From Nymphaea colorata (taxonomy: Eukaryota > Streptophyta > Magnoliopsida > Nymphaeales > Nymphaeaceae): a stretch of 64,000 nucleotides of DNA. Numbering within the stretch: position 1 is the stretch's first letter; each line of letters begins with the position of its first letter. Shown piece after piece: positions 1 through 49,340 of the stretch. The notes under the pieces are model-generated. The model made no database searches. It was not told the DNA's origin and saw only the letters and a list, made by a program, of their open reading frames with translations. The stretch covers positions 6,715,224-6,779,223 of the forward strand of contig NC_045141.1 in assembly GCF_008831285.2 (NCBI RefSeq), in the 5' to 3' direction. A program made the translations under genes and the position numbers.

Positions 1-17
1 TTTTGTTCCTTGTCCAG

Positions 18-36381
<36,364 letters not shown>

Positions 36382-37010
36382 GATAGTTTGGAAGAGAAGC
36401 TTGTCTGATCATAGGCCCCCATTTCCTTCATATGGGTGAAAAAAGTTTTGACATTGAGGTTGCTTTCTATGCTGCATTCTGTGAAGAAATTTTGATCACT
36501 GATCATGAAAGTGCAGAATGTCTACTCACGGAAGAAGACGCTGCTATGTACAAATGTTTGTTCCTCCTACTGCAAGTCGGTTGAGCCGTGGGCAGGTGCC
36601 CCACCATTTTTTCGCACAAGTTATATTGGTCTTGTTGTAAGTTATAAGAGTTACTTTACTTGAGCTCTCAAAAATGTTTTTTTTTTTTTTTTTCTCTCTT
36701 TTCTGGAGGACGGTTTAGCATAGATCACTCTTATGTACTCTCTCCCTCAAAGGAAAATGTCGAGATGCTTGAAGGGCCAACCAAGTTCCTGGATGTCTGG
36801 TTAATGCGATTGTTGCCAGGGGTGATTTGTTGTTTGCAATCCCTCAGCAGTTCACTTTGGTAATTGTAACTTCTGTTTTTGCATTTCTTGAATCTCTTAA
36901 TAATGTTATGCCCACATTGCATGAAAATTTAACTTTTTCAGATAAAGAGAAAATATTACGTGACATGCTCATGAATTTTTTAGAAATACATGATGTAGCC
37001 TTGTCAGATC
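36382..37010 (+). other. Probable ECA3 3' UTR and downstream flank
   Basis: Non-coding sequence after the ECA3 stop. I see no clear canonical AATAAA close to the stop, so the cleavage site cannot be fixed by eye. A T-run lies at about 36676-36690. No other gene is visible. Confidence 0.45.
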
Positions 37011-39148
37011 TCTCTCTCTCTCTCTCTTTCTCCCCGCGATGCAAACCTGAGGGGAGAGCCTTCCGAAGCTTTATTAACAAAAGCTGGGGATGTACAACAA
37101 AAAAGAAATTGATCTAGAATCCCAGATCAACGGTAAATCTCTAACAAAACCGTCTCTGAGATTCTTAGCATTGGTCATGGAAATCTACGTTTCTGCAATC
37201 TGCATTAAAACAGAAAGAGGTCTAGCAAGCAATGTAATTAAACTCGCCCTGAATCCTGTTGATTCAATTCAGGAGCAAACCTGAGAGCAGGAAGAAATTA
37301 GGCAGTTTTAACATCATGTCTTCGAGTCTTTCATCTTCGATACTTTGTCCATTCGACTGAATCGGCCTCAGGAACCGCAGCTCCGTCTCCAGCCAGCCAG
37401 TTTCTCTGGAAAGCCATACATGAATACGGAAACGCTTTCCACTAATCGTGAACCTTATCATTCGAATGGGCACCGTCTAATGGGGATTTCAAAGCAATGG
37501 CAAAATGGGGATTTCAACCCGATGAATGCATTTCATCGATATTCTGAAGGCGCGCTTTTAATCTCTTTTGCTAGAAATGACATGTGTGGAAGATGTGAAG
37601 GTGGTCGCGTTTATGCATGCCACCTGTTCGAGGGGATGGTTCGAGAGATTATATATCTTAGAACGTCATGATTTCTGAGTTGCGTTTACAATAAAACTTA
37701 TATAACTGCTTTGGGGTTCTTTTGCTTGGTGAGTATTGAGGGGGATAGACCTAATGTTATTACTTTTGCAGATGGTATCTTTTAATTTTTTTTTTTCCCT
37801 ATTTTGATGTTTTTCATTTTGATTTGAATTTATAGGTTAACATTGTATTTTTTTAAATAATCCGATTCGTAAACCATTGCGATTCGAGGCACCGATCACT
37901 GAATCATTAGGCTTTCTGATTTGATTCAAACACTAATTTTGACAACATTGACACAGTCCTCTAAGAATGCATTTTTAAGGATGACACTGTCATGTACATT
38001 CCGAATACCTTTCGGCATACAATTGTTGGGTATCTCCTCCATAGCGATCAGATGATATTGATTCCTGGTCTTCTTTGAGGTAATTTGAATGGTAGTGATA
38101 TTCTCTTGTATTCTTGCCTACGGAAACAATTTATTAAGACTATTCCCCAGGTTAAGAGGGAGACAGCTATTTCTTGTAAAAAATGGGTTCATGTATAATC
38201 CAGGTTTCTTCTTGAAAGGACTCTAAATAGCCGTTTCAAGTTGAGAGAGAGCATTGGTCCAATTTGCATATGACATCTTTGTGCCTCCCTTGCGAGTAAT
38301 GTGTGCACAAGTGAAGTGCTTATTCCTATCTGAAGTCTCAATGAAGGCACAATTTTGGATTCTGCTCGTCCTATTTTCAACACTTCCCATGGCAAACCAC
38401 CAACAGGTTTAGATAGTAAGTTAGACTAAAGAAGAATATCCACATGGTCAAAGCATAGTCTTCAAAGTGATTCATTCGATTCGTAAATTGCTCGAGTTGG
38501 TTACGATCATCCACTTACTGGATCACAAATCAGGACTTGGCCAATTCGACAAAGATCACTTACTAATTACAGGTTCCTTTTTAGTTTTGTATTGCTGAAA
38601 ATTGAACTTCATTATTTTGTGAATTGTGAAATTAATTTGTGGTGGTTTTAAAATGGTTTTTGTACTGTTGTAAACTTGTATTTGTGTCTCTCAACAACTT
38701 GCTAATGAAACAAGAAAAGAAAAACAGAGAATATGTGCATACTTAAGCTGTCTTCTCCCTAAGCTATTGTCTTATTAGGACATCCAATCATTAACTTTAC
38801 ATACGCACGAACACTCATTTAAATGTTATTAAGTTTTAGCTGAGGAAAACATAAAACATGAAGTGTCGACAAACTTACCTTCTTCATTTATTTGTAGTAA
38901 AATATACTGTAAAATTTATGACCTAACCCAACTAAGTAGTAAAGTCAACTCGTTGACCTGGTGACCTAACTTTAAGCTAATTTAGGTCTGTCAACTATGG
39001 GTCAAAAAAGCTATTGTTTCTTATATATGGACACATCATTGTGAAGATGGACTCTTGCAAATGCATGCTCTTGCTTCTCTGATCTATTGAACACAGTTTA
39101 GTCAGAACAGAGAGGAGAGAAATCTTACCAAAGAGACATTCTCATGGT
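37011..39148. other. Intergenic stretch, no gene recognised
   Basis: A short CT run at 37013-37028 is followed by sequence that on the minus strand ends in GTTAATAAAGCTTCGG, reminiscent of a LINE tail. A minus frame at 37264-37473 (TISGKRFRIHVWLSRETGWL) and an overlapping plus frame are unrecognised. The remainder is AT-rich. Confidence 0.35.
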
Positions 39149-39445
39149 TCAAGCTGCCGATGATTCAAACAAGCCTTGAGTACGTGTCGTTGCCCAACAT
39201 TGGAAATGTTTAGCCAATTTCCAGCAAAACCCATTAAACTTCTTTAATTCATCATTAATTCTACTAAAAACAAAATAGAGGTTTTGACCTTGCTGGGTCA
39301 TCATAAGATTCCTTTTAGCTAAATTCTTTACCAAGCCCCTAATGTTCCAAATAATTAACTCCATTTCATTTCCATCACAGGCTTCACTGGTTGTGCTTTT
39401 GAGTGAACCTCTTTCGCATTCATGTCCCCCTTTTTGAATTAACAA
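39149..39445 (-). pseudogene. LINE endonuclease N-terminal fragment
   Basis: The minus-strand frame contains NEMELIIWNIRGLVKNLAKR, which matches the start of the apurinic endonuclease domain of plant L1 ORF2 (xIxWNxRGLG). It loses similarity after about 30 residues. It is a 5' fragment of ORF2 without the rest of the endonuclease or RT, so it is a relic. Confidence 0.55.
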
Positions 39446-42000
39446 ATCTATCCATTATGCTCTCTTTCCAAATTCTCCAGTTACTACTCATCCATCTTCT
39501 ACCATAAATTTTAATTTTAGTAACGTCTACTATGGGTTGTTTGACCCTATATGCAACTGCAGCCCTTTGAATTGAACCTTGTTTGCATGAAGAAGCTTTG
39601 TTTGCACCTCTTCTCTTAATTTCAATTGTTCAACTGAAGAAGCAACCTCCAATATGGAAGGTTTATATAATGGTTGGTTTAGCAAGAGATTCGTTCATTA
39701 TCTTTCATCATTCCAGCCTTTGTTGCGATCATAGTTGGTTCTTGTCATTACTCTCATCCTGCTTGCTAAGGCTGCCTCCTATATGACACCCAACCTATTC
39801 ATCTATTCTTTTGCTCAGCTAAACTGAACTCTACTCAAATTCAGGTTCGGGTTTGACATAAGAAATGGAGTTTTGGAGCCAATCTGAGTCTGGATAGTTT
39901 GTAATCATATATTATCCACATAAAAGATCAGATTTCTAACTCAGATCCTGGATCTGCATGTCAAACAGCAAACAGAATCTGAACCCAGTTAATGGTCGGT
40001 TCCACTTTTCTTCGCCAGGCCTCATTAAATGGATTCAGACAGAGGTTGGTGGGCATGTATCTCAAACCATTCACATACATAATTAAAGGATGTCATGAGC
40101 GCTACCTTACTATTGGTCAAGCCTGCAACGAGGTATTTTTAAGATTAATGAGAAAGGTACATATAGTATTTGTCTTGAAGAATGATCATTTAACGATGAG
40201 CTCTTATTCCCCTTACAGGTCTCATATTGTCTTGAAGAATGAACACTTTAACCAGGATCAGACTCTTATCTCCCTTTATAGCAAAAAAAGAAAACTCTGA
40301 GATGGACGTCGACCATAGAGTGGTGCCCCATACCTATCATAAGTTGAATATTATCAGAATTTAGTCCAACATATCTAAATATTCAGAGATTCATTGCTTG
40401 CACTAAACAACTGGGGAAGCTCATGGAGCTAGAAGAACCAGTGACATACTTAATCGAGTTGAATTTAATGATACTCTTCAAAAGGATTTGATGTTTCAAA
40501 AGATGGGTCTAGCCAACTGATAGGTGCTAGAGAAATGCGTTATCTTATCTACATTTTCAATTTAGTGACGGGTGTCCTTGGTTAGTTAAGCCATCGTGGC
40601 AAGGGCTGAGACGACATCTTTTTCAAACTGACAGCGTAATCTATACTTGGTATTCACTTGCTCACGAATTATATTAGTTCAGACCCAACAGGACCACCGG
40701 TCACCTGGTTAGAGGGTTCATTTCATGCATGAGACAGATTGTCTGATATAGGTTTCCCCAGATGGGTTATCTCAAACAAATTGCGCCACCAATAAACTGG
40801 GGCACTTTTGTAAAAGTAAGCTGAGGCAAATGGACAGGCCCTTGTGGAGGAAAAAACACCATGTTTGATTCATGAAGTTAGAACTTGAGAGGGAACGTCT
40901 CATAAATGTAAGTTTGAACACATTTTGATCATTCCCGCGTGTTTACAACTTGAAACGGAATGTCTTGAAACATACTACCAACCATCCAAATACACCAGGA
41001 TATCCAAGTAAAAGTTTCTCAGCCGTTGGGTAACCATTTTGGCATCTTCGAGAACAATCAGGCAAAGGTTCCAGTCCGCCTGGAGACGTAAATTGATGGG
41101 ATTGTTCAATCATCAATCGACATCAGCATCAGTTCAATCGGGCCTGTTAGGGGAAAAGAGGATACAGAAGGCCGGCAGGAAATAAAGACGCTATTTGCTG
41201 CTTTCTATTCACAGAGAGACCAAGTACCATGGGAAAGGGCAGGAGGACTCTTATCCCGAGGAAAATGCCAGTAAGAGCTCCGTCCACAAAGTTAGTAGAT
41301 TAAACAAAAAGGCGTTTCAAATACAACGACGATTCAATGCCCCCCGTAGCATGACGCCACAAGCTGGAACGGTTCAGTGGAAATCCCAGTCAAATGGTTA
41401 ATTTTGCTTGGGAGTTGGAACCGACGTTGATATACTTTTTCAAAACTGATTCTCTGTTGGTGAACACACTTTACGACAACTACTATGTCAGTAGATCAGA
41501 TGTTCACGATTTAACAATTATGATTCGCTTACATAATCTTTTCATGTAATAAGTCTTTACGTTCTGATTTGAAATAAGAAGAAAGAGGATATATTGCACA
41601 TTTTAGTGTAAAAAGTTAAAAATTAGACCAGCTAGATTGATGTTAAGTCAACTTGACGTGTGTATTGTGGAAATGATTTAACGATCAAGTTAATTATGGT
41701 ACGTCAGAAGGAGCGAAAGAAAAGCAAATATATGCCAAATCCTTAAAGAGATAAAAGACTAGAAAAATCAAAGTTAATTAATAAAGCAAGTTCCTATCGC
41801 CTCTATCGTAGACCAGCTATATAAGGACTGCCAGTGCAATAAAAAAGAAAGAGAACGCCGGAAAGGGATGAGCTCTTGAGGGGCCAAAAGCTAGGGAAAG
41901 AGTAATCCATCCAATTGAAGAAGAATTTGGTTTGTGTAGTTAAACCAATGTACACCATGAAACAGAAAAGATACTCCTTGTTATCAAACCTATGTCCACC
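39446..42000. other. Intergenic stretch, no gene recognised
   Basis: Short frames at 39583, 39992 and 41195 lack recognisable motifs, splice context or codon bias. Nothing else stands out until the primer-binding-site relic at about 42015. Confidence 0.4.
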
Positions 42001-42013
42001 ACGAAACATAAAA

Positions 42014-42030
42014 GATACTCTCTTGGTATC
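42014..42030 (+). mobile_element. Primer-binding-site relic of a + strand Copia
   Basis: TGGTATCAGAGCAAG, the initiator Met-tRNA-complementary sequence used by the other Copia elements here. The upstream sequence is plausibly a decayed LTR, although it does not end in CA at the junction. No gag or pol follows before 43.1 kb, so most of the element is gone or beyond recognition. Confidence 0.45.
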
Positions 42031-43098
42031 AGAGCAAGCCATGATCTACTAGAAACTCATCCAATGTTTTCTGATTCTTAGTAGAAGCTACATGCTAAAG
42101 CTAAAGTTATTGTATGAGAGGAACGAGAGAGCTTGGTCTACAGAGAAAGACCACTCATGTGGGGCCAATACAAATTCATCAGCAATTTGCCTATATGAGC
42201 ATGGGAAAAAAAAAAAGAGCCTAGTACGTGAGATTCTTTCCTAACAACAGACGAACAAGGACTCAATATCAAACAAGTAGAAGGTATGAAACTAGGACAT
42301 TTCAAGACTCAAGGTGAAAACCATTTAAATCGTGTAACCAACTTGAGGGATAGAAAAAATGGTTTCCAAAGATGTCATGAATGCGTTCACGTGGGACAAA
42401 TATATCTGGTTTGAATGTTCTACATGACATGACCTCAACCTCAAGTCCCACTTTGCTGCCCACTTAAAGTTTCTCTACTGGGCTGTGCATAGAACGAGCC
42501 AAGTCTAATAGTTCTTGAGAAGAGATAATTTTTGGAGGACAAGCATCTACTGTGAGACAGCCTTCAGAAGCAGGTAACTCCTTCCAATGTCGGCAATTCC
42601 TCCCAATGTTCCCATCTCGTCACATTTCATGACATCCTTGAAAACCATTTATACTCACTCATATGTCATCATCCATTCAATTCACATTTAATTGACTCTA
42701 ACATCCTTCCGCTTGAGTTTTTTTCCCCAACGCTTCTAACTGTAGGATACTGTGTCCTTTGACAGTTGACTAACTATTTCTGAAGTAGAAACCCCATAAT
42801 AGTTACTTGTTGACGCTGATATGGCTCAATTGCTAATCGTGGTTCACTAAACTTAGTGCTTTTCATACCCCCAAATCACTTATTTGTTGAGCAAGCTCTC
42901 TCATTCCTCTTTTACAACTGCTTCAGCTAAAATGCAAATTTTACTAATTGAGAGAAGACTCTATAACCCGCTAGTGTCACCTTCCCTTTAACTAAAATCA
43001 ATCTTTGTCCGGACCTTTTGCACTTTTCAGATTCACTAAGGTCATCGCACCTAAAAAGTTTGGCTTGCTTGTAAACCTGTTTGTACTTTGTACTTAAC

Positions 43099-44272
43099 TA
43101 TGTTACATAGGTACGGGTACGGTGCCGGTATGGGTACCAGTGTGGGTATGGGTACAGACCATTTTCAAAAAGCTTGGGTGTAGGGGTACGGCTATATATA
43201 TATATATATATATATCAAAGAAAACTTACTAAGAAATGATAAACAAGTAAATAACATAAAAATATCTATGACAAGTAAGCAACATAGAACATATATATCA
43301 ACATAAACAAGTACAACATAGAAAACATATATCAACATAAACAAGTAAACAACAACAGAAGATATATACTAACAGCTCTTGAAGCAGTGTGTTTAAGAAA
43401 CCTATGAAAAACTTTAAGTATATGGACAAAATACATATCAATCTCAAAGTCATCTGCTGCATATATTGCAAAGTTGCAATGGAATGAGGAAATTCATCTA
43501 CGAAACAACTGAGCAGCCCCTTAGACAGTCAAATATGAACCACAACTCAGCATTGTGGAACTGGAATCTAAGTGCTAAATGCTGAAATGGAACGGGTCAG
43601 TTACAGAAAATAACATAGAAGCATGCACGGATGCATGGTTATCTGAAAAAAACATATGGTTGCATATAAATGTAAAAGAGAAATGGCAGACAATATGATT
43701 TTCGAAGAAGAAAAAGAAAAATAGTTGATGCAGGTCATAGAAAAAGGGCAGACAATTCTAAACCTGCGGTCGGACAGATAGACGACTGGACGATGGGAGA
43801 CTGCCGGAAAAAAAAAGAAACTTAAATATGAAGCTTCAACATAAAATGCCCAAATCAATTGACGGAGAAGTTGCTGAACAACAGCAGCTGTGTCGCCCTT
43901 CGTAGGACACATTGCCTCTCACCGGAAACCGCTGGAAATCAGTCGACGAAGCAGCCAATGTCACCGGAGAACTCCACATGTGCTGCTGTTGTGGGTAATA
44001 CACAGAACACTTGACAAAAGTTGAAGGTTTGCATTTTGTTTAACAATTGGAAAAACAAAAAAAACAAAAGCCCTAATTTAAAGACAGTTTTCGACTCTGT
44101 CAACTTTGACCGAGTCCAAAGATGCCAGATACGTACCCGGGTACGTTGACCGTACCCCGGTACGGTCAAACATGTACCCGAGCTGCACCCAAGTGCGTAC
44201 TGGTACCCATACCGGTATCGTACCAGTACGGTACTGGTATTGTTCCTTAAGAGCAGCACCTGTGTCACAGAG
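43099..44272. mobile_element. Non-autonomous hAT element, family A copy 3
   Basis: 1174 bp. Left end CTATGTTACATAGGTACGGG; right end in reverse CTCTGTGACACAGGTGC. The flanking 8-mers GTACTTAA and GTATTCAA match at 6 of 8 positions. The left arm is a series of GGTACGGGTA/GGTACC units ending in a TA tract (about 43191-43215). The right arm has the mirror units and a palindrome at 44093-44116. No transposase is present. It is the longest copy. Confidence 0.8.
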
Positions 44273-45284
44273 GTATTCAACTATTATTATAGCTTGTTCA
44301 ATTTTTTTTTTGCACTTCTCCTTCCATATAAGTAGGAAAATAATATTTCAAAAAGGTCGCCCATACATAATCTTCTCCGGTAATGATATCAGGGTCTTGA
44401 TATCTATTTCTATACCTAAAAGGTTTCCTCAATTTATTCTTCCACCCCTCCTCTTAAACAGGATTGGAACTTCCAAAGGATTGGGCAAAAGTTCACAAGC
44501 ATGATCATAACGTCCTTTAGGTTCTGCCTTGCCATAATGAATTGTTTCTCTGTGATACATTTAAAAAAAAAATGATAACTCAACATCAATGCCTCCACCA
44601 AACTTATAAATCAAGGTGGCGTTTAGCCTAAAAAACTTTTTCTCTCCATCTTATAATGAGTTTCCAGAAGCATGAAATATCCAAATTTCCTATGCAACAT
44701 CTGAGATAAAAGCCATCGGAAATAGTACCAGGAGGCTGACCTGTTCATGTATTCATAGAAAGTATGCACATATGTTGAAATCATAAAACTATTGGGCCTT
44801 AGCTATCAGAAATCAATAGCAACATAGTTTAGCTTGACAATAGCTAACCCAGTTAATCAGAATGCTAATGACAGCAAACAACTAGCTACGGTTGCTATTG
44901 ACACCCTCATCACCTCCCTCCTTGCTTGCAAAGATAATGTCCCACCTAATTACATCTGAACCAATAGAAATATGAGGAGACTAAACAAGAGATGACACAA
45001 GATGATTTTTCTCACATACAGAATGTGCAAAGATACGATTCAGCTTGCAACTTGCTCAACCTATTTAGTTCTGGAAAGTTCCAAATTGATTAGTAACAGG
45101 GAGACCACCCATGAAATCATGGTTTACATTACCAAGAACCATATTGTGATTCAATATATTGATTTACAAAAGGAGTTACTTTTATGTTATGAAAAAACCA
45201 AGATAACTGTTAGATACAAACTTCAAAACTCAAAGGGCAAAATTGAAGCTTACTGACCATTTGTGACAAAGAATATGCAAGCAC
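44273..45284. other. Intergenic or 3' flank of a putative minus-strand gene
   Basis: No recognised coding sequence. It would include the 3' UTR of the putative minus-strand gene whose last exon starts at 45285. Confidence 0.35.
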
Positions 45285-45480
45285 TCATGTTGGCTTTTCG
45301 TGCTGTGTACCAGATCCTACTCCTTCAACACGTCGTGTTAACTGAGATATAGCATAATGAGATGCACTTGATGCAGCATAGTACGATGTCACACTACATT
45401 GTGCAAATCTAGGAAGCGCATATCCTGAAATCCCATCAGTGTGAACAGTTGAGAAGCTGCTAAGAGATCTGATATCTTTT
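45285..45480 (-). CDS. Putative last exon of an unrecognised minus-strand gene
   Basis: Minus-strand open stretch of 64 codons bounded by a TAG acceptor (45481-45482) and a TGA stop (45285-45287). It reads RSLSSFSTVHTDGISGYALP, then FAQCSVTSYYAASSASHYAI, then SQLTRRVEGVGSGTQHEKPT. The composition looks like a normal cytosolic tail and not a transposon. I do not recognise the family. The case rests on the open frame plus splice signals, so it is weak. Confidence 0.35.
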
Positions 45481-46764
45481 CTACAAATTCAAAATTCATT
45501 CAACAAGAAAGAACAGAAGCCAGGGTCTACTATCATTGTCATGTCATTTCCAGTTTTCCTAATGCACAAGCTAAATGGACCGTGCTACAGATGGTGGCAA
45601 AATAAGATAATTGTATCTTGCAGAATGCAAGCACATTAAGAAATCAAATTTGTTTCTTGGCCTGATAATATAAACATGCAGATACTAGGTTGTCAAAATC
45701 CCTTAGAGGTGCACCAAAAAGGAGGGAGGGAGGGAAGGCGAGGCGAAGGCGAGCTGAGGGGGTGATTGTGGTGCAGAAAAGAGGACAAGGATGTTAATGG
45801 CATCTATTTGAAATTTATAGAAGCATCTCCCTTGTATCGACCTTTATCATTCAAGTAGTTTATTTTTTTCAATTGAATTGTTCCTCAATAAACCATAAGC
45901 TAGTGGAGGCTTAAAATTTCATCAAGTTAATATCTTACTGAAGCAACAAATTGCTTGTAAGTTACTTATTGCCTCGTATACCCTAATAACATACTAGCTA
46001 AAATGTTGCCACCAAATATTATGATGAAGACCTATAGACTGCAAGATGTCTAAATTTAACGAGCATTGATATGTCACCTTATCTTGCAGGTATTCACTTT
46101 TCATGTGATTTAATCTGTGGTCTTGCCACAGCAGAATATGAAGGGATTCACAGCCAATGTCGTTTCTTTGAGGGTATCTGAAAATTGAAACTCCCTTTTA
46201 TGGGGTGGCCATGACCTTCAAAAACCATGGCATCTATGTCCTAGAAAAATATCTCAACGAGCCTAAGTTTTTTAATATTACATTCCCTCATAGAGTTCCT
46301 TTAACTAGATGTTAAAAGACGATCATCAAATGTCCAGATAATGCCAAATAAGTTCCTAGTGTGGTAATGCAAAGCTTTTCCACAAGCACAGCACATTATA
46401 ACATACATTTTCTGAGGCCCAAATCAACAAAGATTAAAGAAAAGGAATGCATCCATCAGATGGATAACCAATCACCTATAAACACAAGATGTACGAACCA
46501 AAACAAACTGCTCTTTGATCTAGATAACAGAAACAGCACAGCCGATAGACAATCACATGCATATCTTTTTTCCTCACTTTCTAGAGTAATCTGTTTCATC
46601 CTTCATGTATGCTCACTTCCAACTGTCCTATTTCCCCATCATGGGTTCATTAGTTCCTAATCAAATTCTTTTGAGAATTGACAAACACTAGAAGGGAACG
46701 GTACTAACTGCAAATAACAAGGACCATTCTTAAATCAAGCAGCAAATTGAAACAAAGTCACACC

Positions 46765-47360
46765 CTATGTCACATAGGTACGGGTGCGGGTGCCGGTACG
46801 GGTACCGGTGCGGGTACGAATCATTTTCCAAAAACTTGGGTGCGGGGGTACGGCCGTACACACACATATATATATAAATAAATAAATATATATATATATA
46901 TATATATATATCAAAAAAATTACAAACAAAATAACATATTCATAAATCATTAAATCATGATTCAAAATTTGTAGATACTAAGAATTTCAAGACAAAAAAT
47001 CTGTCCTTTGGGAGTTCCAAGGGGTGAAAAGGCAAGGAATGAGAGGGGCAAGAGGGGGAGAGGTGAGAGGATGAGAAAGGCAAGAGGGGTGAACGGGGCG
47101 AGAAGGCAAGGGACGAGAGGGGTGAGGCAAGAGGGCAAAGGCATCGTGCGAGAGAGGAAAAAAAATGGTTTTTTAAAACGTGCAATGGACGATTTTGGAC
47201 TCGGTCAACTTTGACCAAGTCTGAAAATGGTCGGATTCGACCTTGGGTACTTTGACCGTACCCGACACGGTCAACGCCGCACCCAGGCCATACCTGACGC
47301 CGTACCCGTACCGGTACGGTACTAGTACTGCTCCTTTGGAGCAGTACCTGTGTTACATAG
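46765..47360. mobile_element. Non-autonomous hAT element, family A copy 4
   Basis: 596 bp with a perfect 8-bp duplication GTCACACC at 46757-46764 and 47361-47368. Left end CTATGTCACATAGGTACGGG; right end in reverse CTATGTAACACAGGTACTGC. The arms carry GGTACGGGTGCGG units, a TA tract lies at about 46865-46912, and a palindrome at 47198-47221 matches the one in copy 3. It lies between the two exon-like segments of the putative minus-strand gene. Confidence 0.92.
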
Positions 47361-47504
47361 GTCACACCAGTTCTGAAGAAATGAAATCTCCTAAAAAAAT
47401 AAAGACTTGACCAACCACAACCAAGCCATGTTTCCACAAGCAGGCTCAGACCTACGCAGAATTTGGAAACCTCAAAAGTGTCAGAATAAGTCACAGAGAC
47501 ATAC

Positions 47505-47550
47505 CTCCAAGCACAGCACCTGCAGCAGAATACAGCAAAATTGGGGGAAG
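47505..47550 (-). CDS. Putative upstream micro-exon of the same minus-strand gene
   Basis: A 46-bp minus-strand segment between a GTTGCAG acceptor and a GTATGTC donor, reading PPILLYSAAGAVLG, a hydrophobic, small-residue stretch like part of a membrane helix. Phase 1 at its 3' end does not match the phase needed by 45285-45480 without another exon between them. Linkage to that exon is therefore only a guess. Confidence 0.25.
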
Positions 47551-48008
47551 CTGCAACAGTCATATGTATGATAAGTAATGTCCACATGCTTCAAAAAAGC
47601 TTGAAGTTGAAGGTATAACTCATGAACAACAATCACGTATGATAACTCATCAGTAAAGAGAGAAGATTTAATAAAGCAAAAGAGAGGTCTCACAAAATCA
47701 ACCTCAATCTGGATAAAGTGTGAATAGTTATGTCATTACAATGTTTTTCATCAATCCCTCTGATAGAATAAAATACATTACATGTGCACATGCAGGTGAA
47801 TATTGTTAGACCTCATTACCTAAACCTTCACATCATTTATGGGGCATTCATATAGCTTAAGCAACTCAAAATTACATTGATAATATTGATTCCCATCTCT
47901 TTTAATTCTAAAGAATGTCTGCCTGATCAACAATCTAACAAAAATGCTATACAATACAAGAAGTCATTGCAAGTTCGCCACCATATCTATCAGAGACAGC
48001 ATTATGAG

Positions 48009-48434
48009 CTATGTCACATAGGTACAGGTACGGGTGCCAATGCGGATACTGACCCTTTTTAAAAAACATGGGTGCGGGGGTACGGCCGTATATATATATA
48101 AACAATAAGAAATACATAGAAAATATGTATCAAAATAAAGAATATACATCAACATAAGCAAATAAATAACATAGAAAATATATATCAATGGCTCTTGCAG
48201 CAGTCTGTTTAAGAAACCTATGAAAAATTTCAAACATATGGACAACCAAGCAGCCCTCTAGTCAAATATGAACATCAATCGAATTTTCACATCCAAAGAA
48301 TAGAATAAAAAGTAAGGTGGAAAAAATTAAATCAAAGTAAAATTAAGCAGTTTGGATCTACAGGTACCCAAGTGTCAAAGTACCTATTTTGGGTACGGGT
48401 ACGTGGACCTTACTGAAGTACCCATGTGACTTGG
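48009..48434. mobile_element. Non-autonomous hAT element, family A copy 5
   Basis: 426 bp with a perfect 8-bp duplication ATTATGAG at 48001-48008 and 48435-48442. Left end CTATGTCACATAGGTACAGG; right end in reverse CCAAGTCACATGGGTACTTC. It has GGTACGGGTGCC arms and a short TA tract about 80 bp from the left end, and is otherwise A-rich. It has no coding capacity. Confidence 0.92.
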
Positions 48435-48442
48435 ATTATGAG

Positions 48443-49235
48443 CTTTCCCACCTTTATATTTGACTCCTTTTTCAGCCCAACTTTAAGTTTAGGTGCATTT
48501 TTAGTTATTTGTATAATTGTAGCTTATAAACAACGAGGAAGAGGAATGAAGAAGCAAGTTTATCTTAGACTTCCCAAGCATTTAGGGACCAAAAGAGGAA
48601 ATTTCCTCTTCGACAGTACCCTTACACTGCCATCTCCAAACTGGTAACTATTCCAAGTGATGACATGCCCAAAATAATGAACAAACAGGAAATGGAGGTC
48701 AACAAAGAGACAAGATGCAAATAGGAAAACAAACTCAATTGTCCATATTGCATGTAAGGCATGACATGGTAGAAGGATATAAAAATCATCAGCTCTGTGT
48801 TGCCTTTTCAATTGTGCTGGCTTGTTCAAGAGTTCCAAGGGAGAAAATGTGGTGCATGCTAAGTTACACGGACACTTTTAAAAAGCAAAAGTACTCATGA
48901 TGATGCAACCAGACACAAATGCAGGCACGAGATACGGCTTGAACATGGTAGTTTTAAAATTTGTACTTTTTGGTATAATTTAATCCCTTTTTTGTACGGT
49001 TTGGTATATTTTAGTATTACTTGTTTTGCAATATAATATTTTAATTAAATATAAACAATGAATTTATGTGTTTAATTGCTTAAATATTATTATTATTATT
49101 ATACATAGAGAGAGAGAAAGAGAGAGAGGCTGAAATACTGCGGCCAACCAGATTTCACACACATGCATTCATCAGGCTGTGTGTGTGATACATCCTGATG
49201 GACAGAGAAATCCTATATATATATATATATATAAT

Positions 49236-49287
<52 letters not shown>

Positions 49288-49340
49288 AAAAAACAAGGCA
49301 CACATCCTTTGAACCAATAACAAAGGACCACCCAACATTT
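48443..49340. other. Intergenic stretch with simple repeats
   Basis: Short frames on both strands lack recognisable motifs. Simple repeats include TTA units near 49085-49100, a GA run at about 49106-49130, and a TA run passing into a TG run at 49215-49284. Confidence 0.45.
49215..49284. repeat. (TA)n(TG)n compound microsatellite
   Basis: Two TA blocks followed by about 15 TG units, just upstream of the Copia C 5' LTR region. It explains Tyr-Ile and Thr-His repeat frames. Confidence 0.95.

Noticed and set aside
37264-37671. Overlapping minus and plus frames (IHVWLSRETGWLETELRF on the minus strand)
   Set aside because: Some coding-like feel on the minus strand, but no family recognised, no clear exon borders and a LINE-tail-like sequence nearby; not enough for a gene call.
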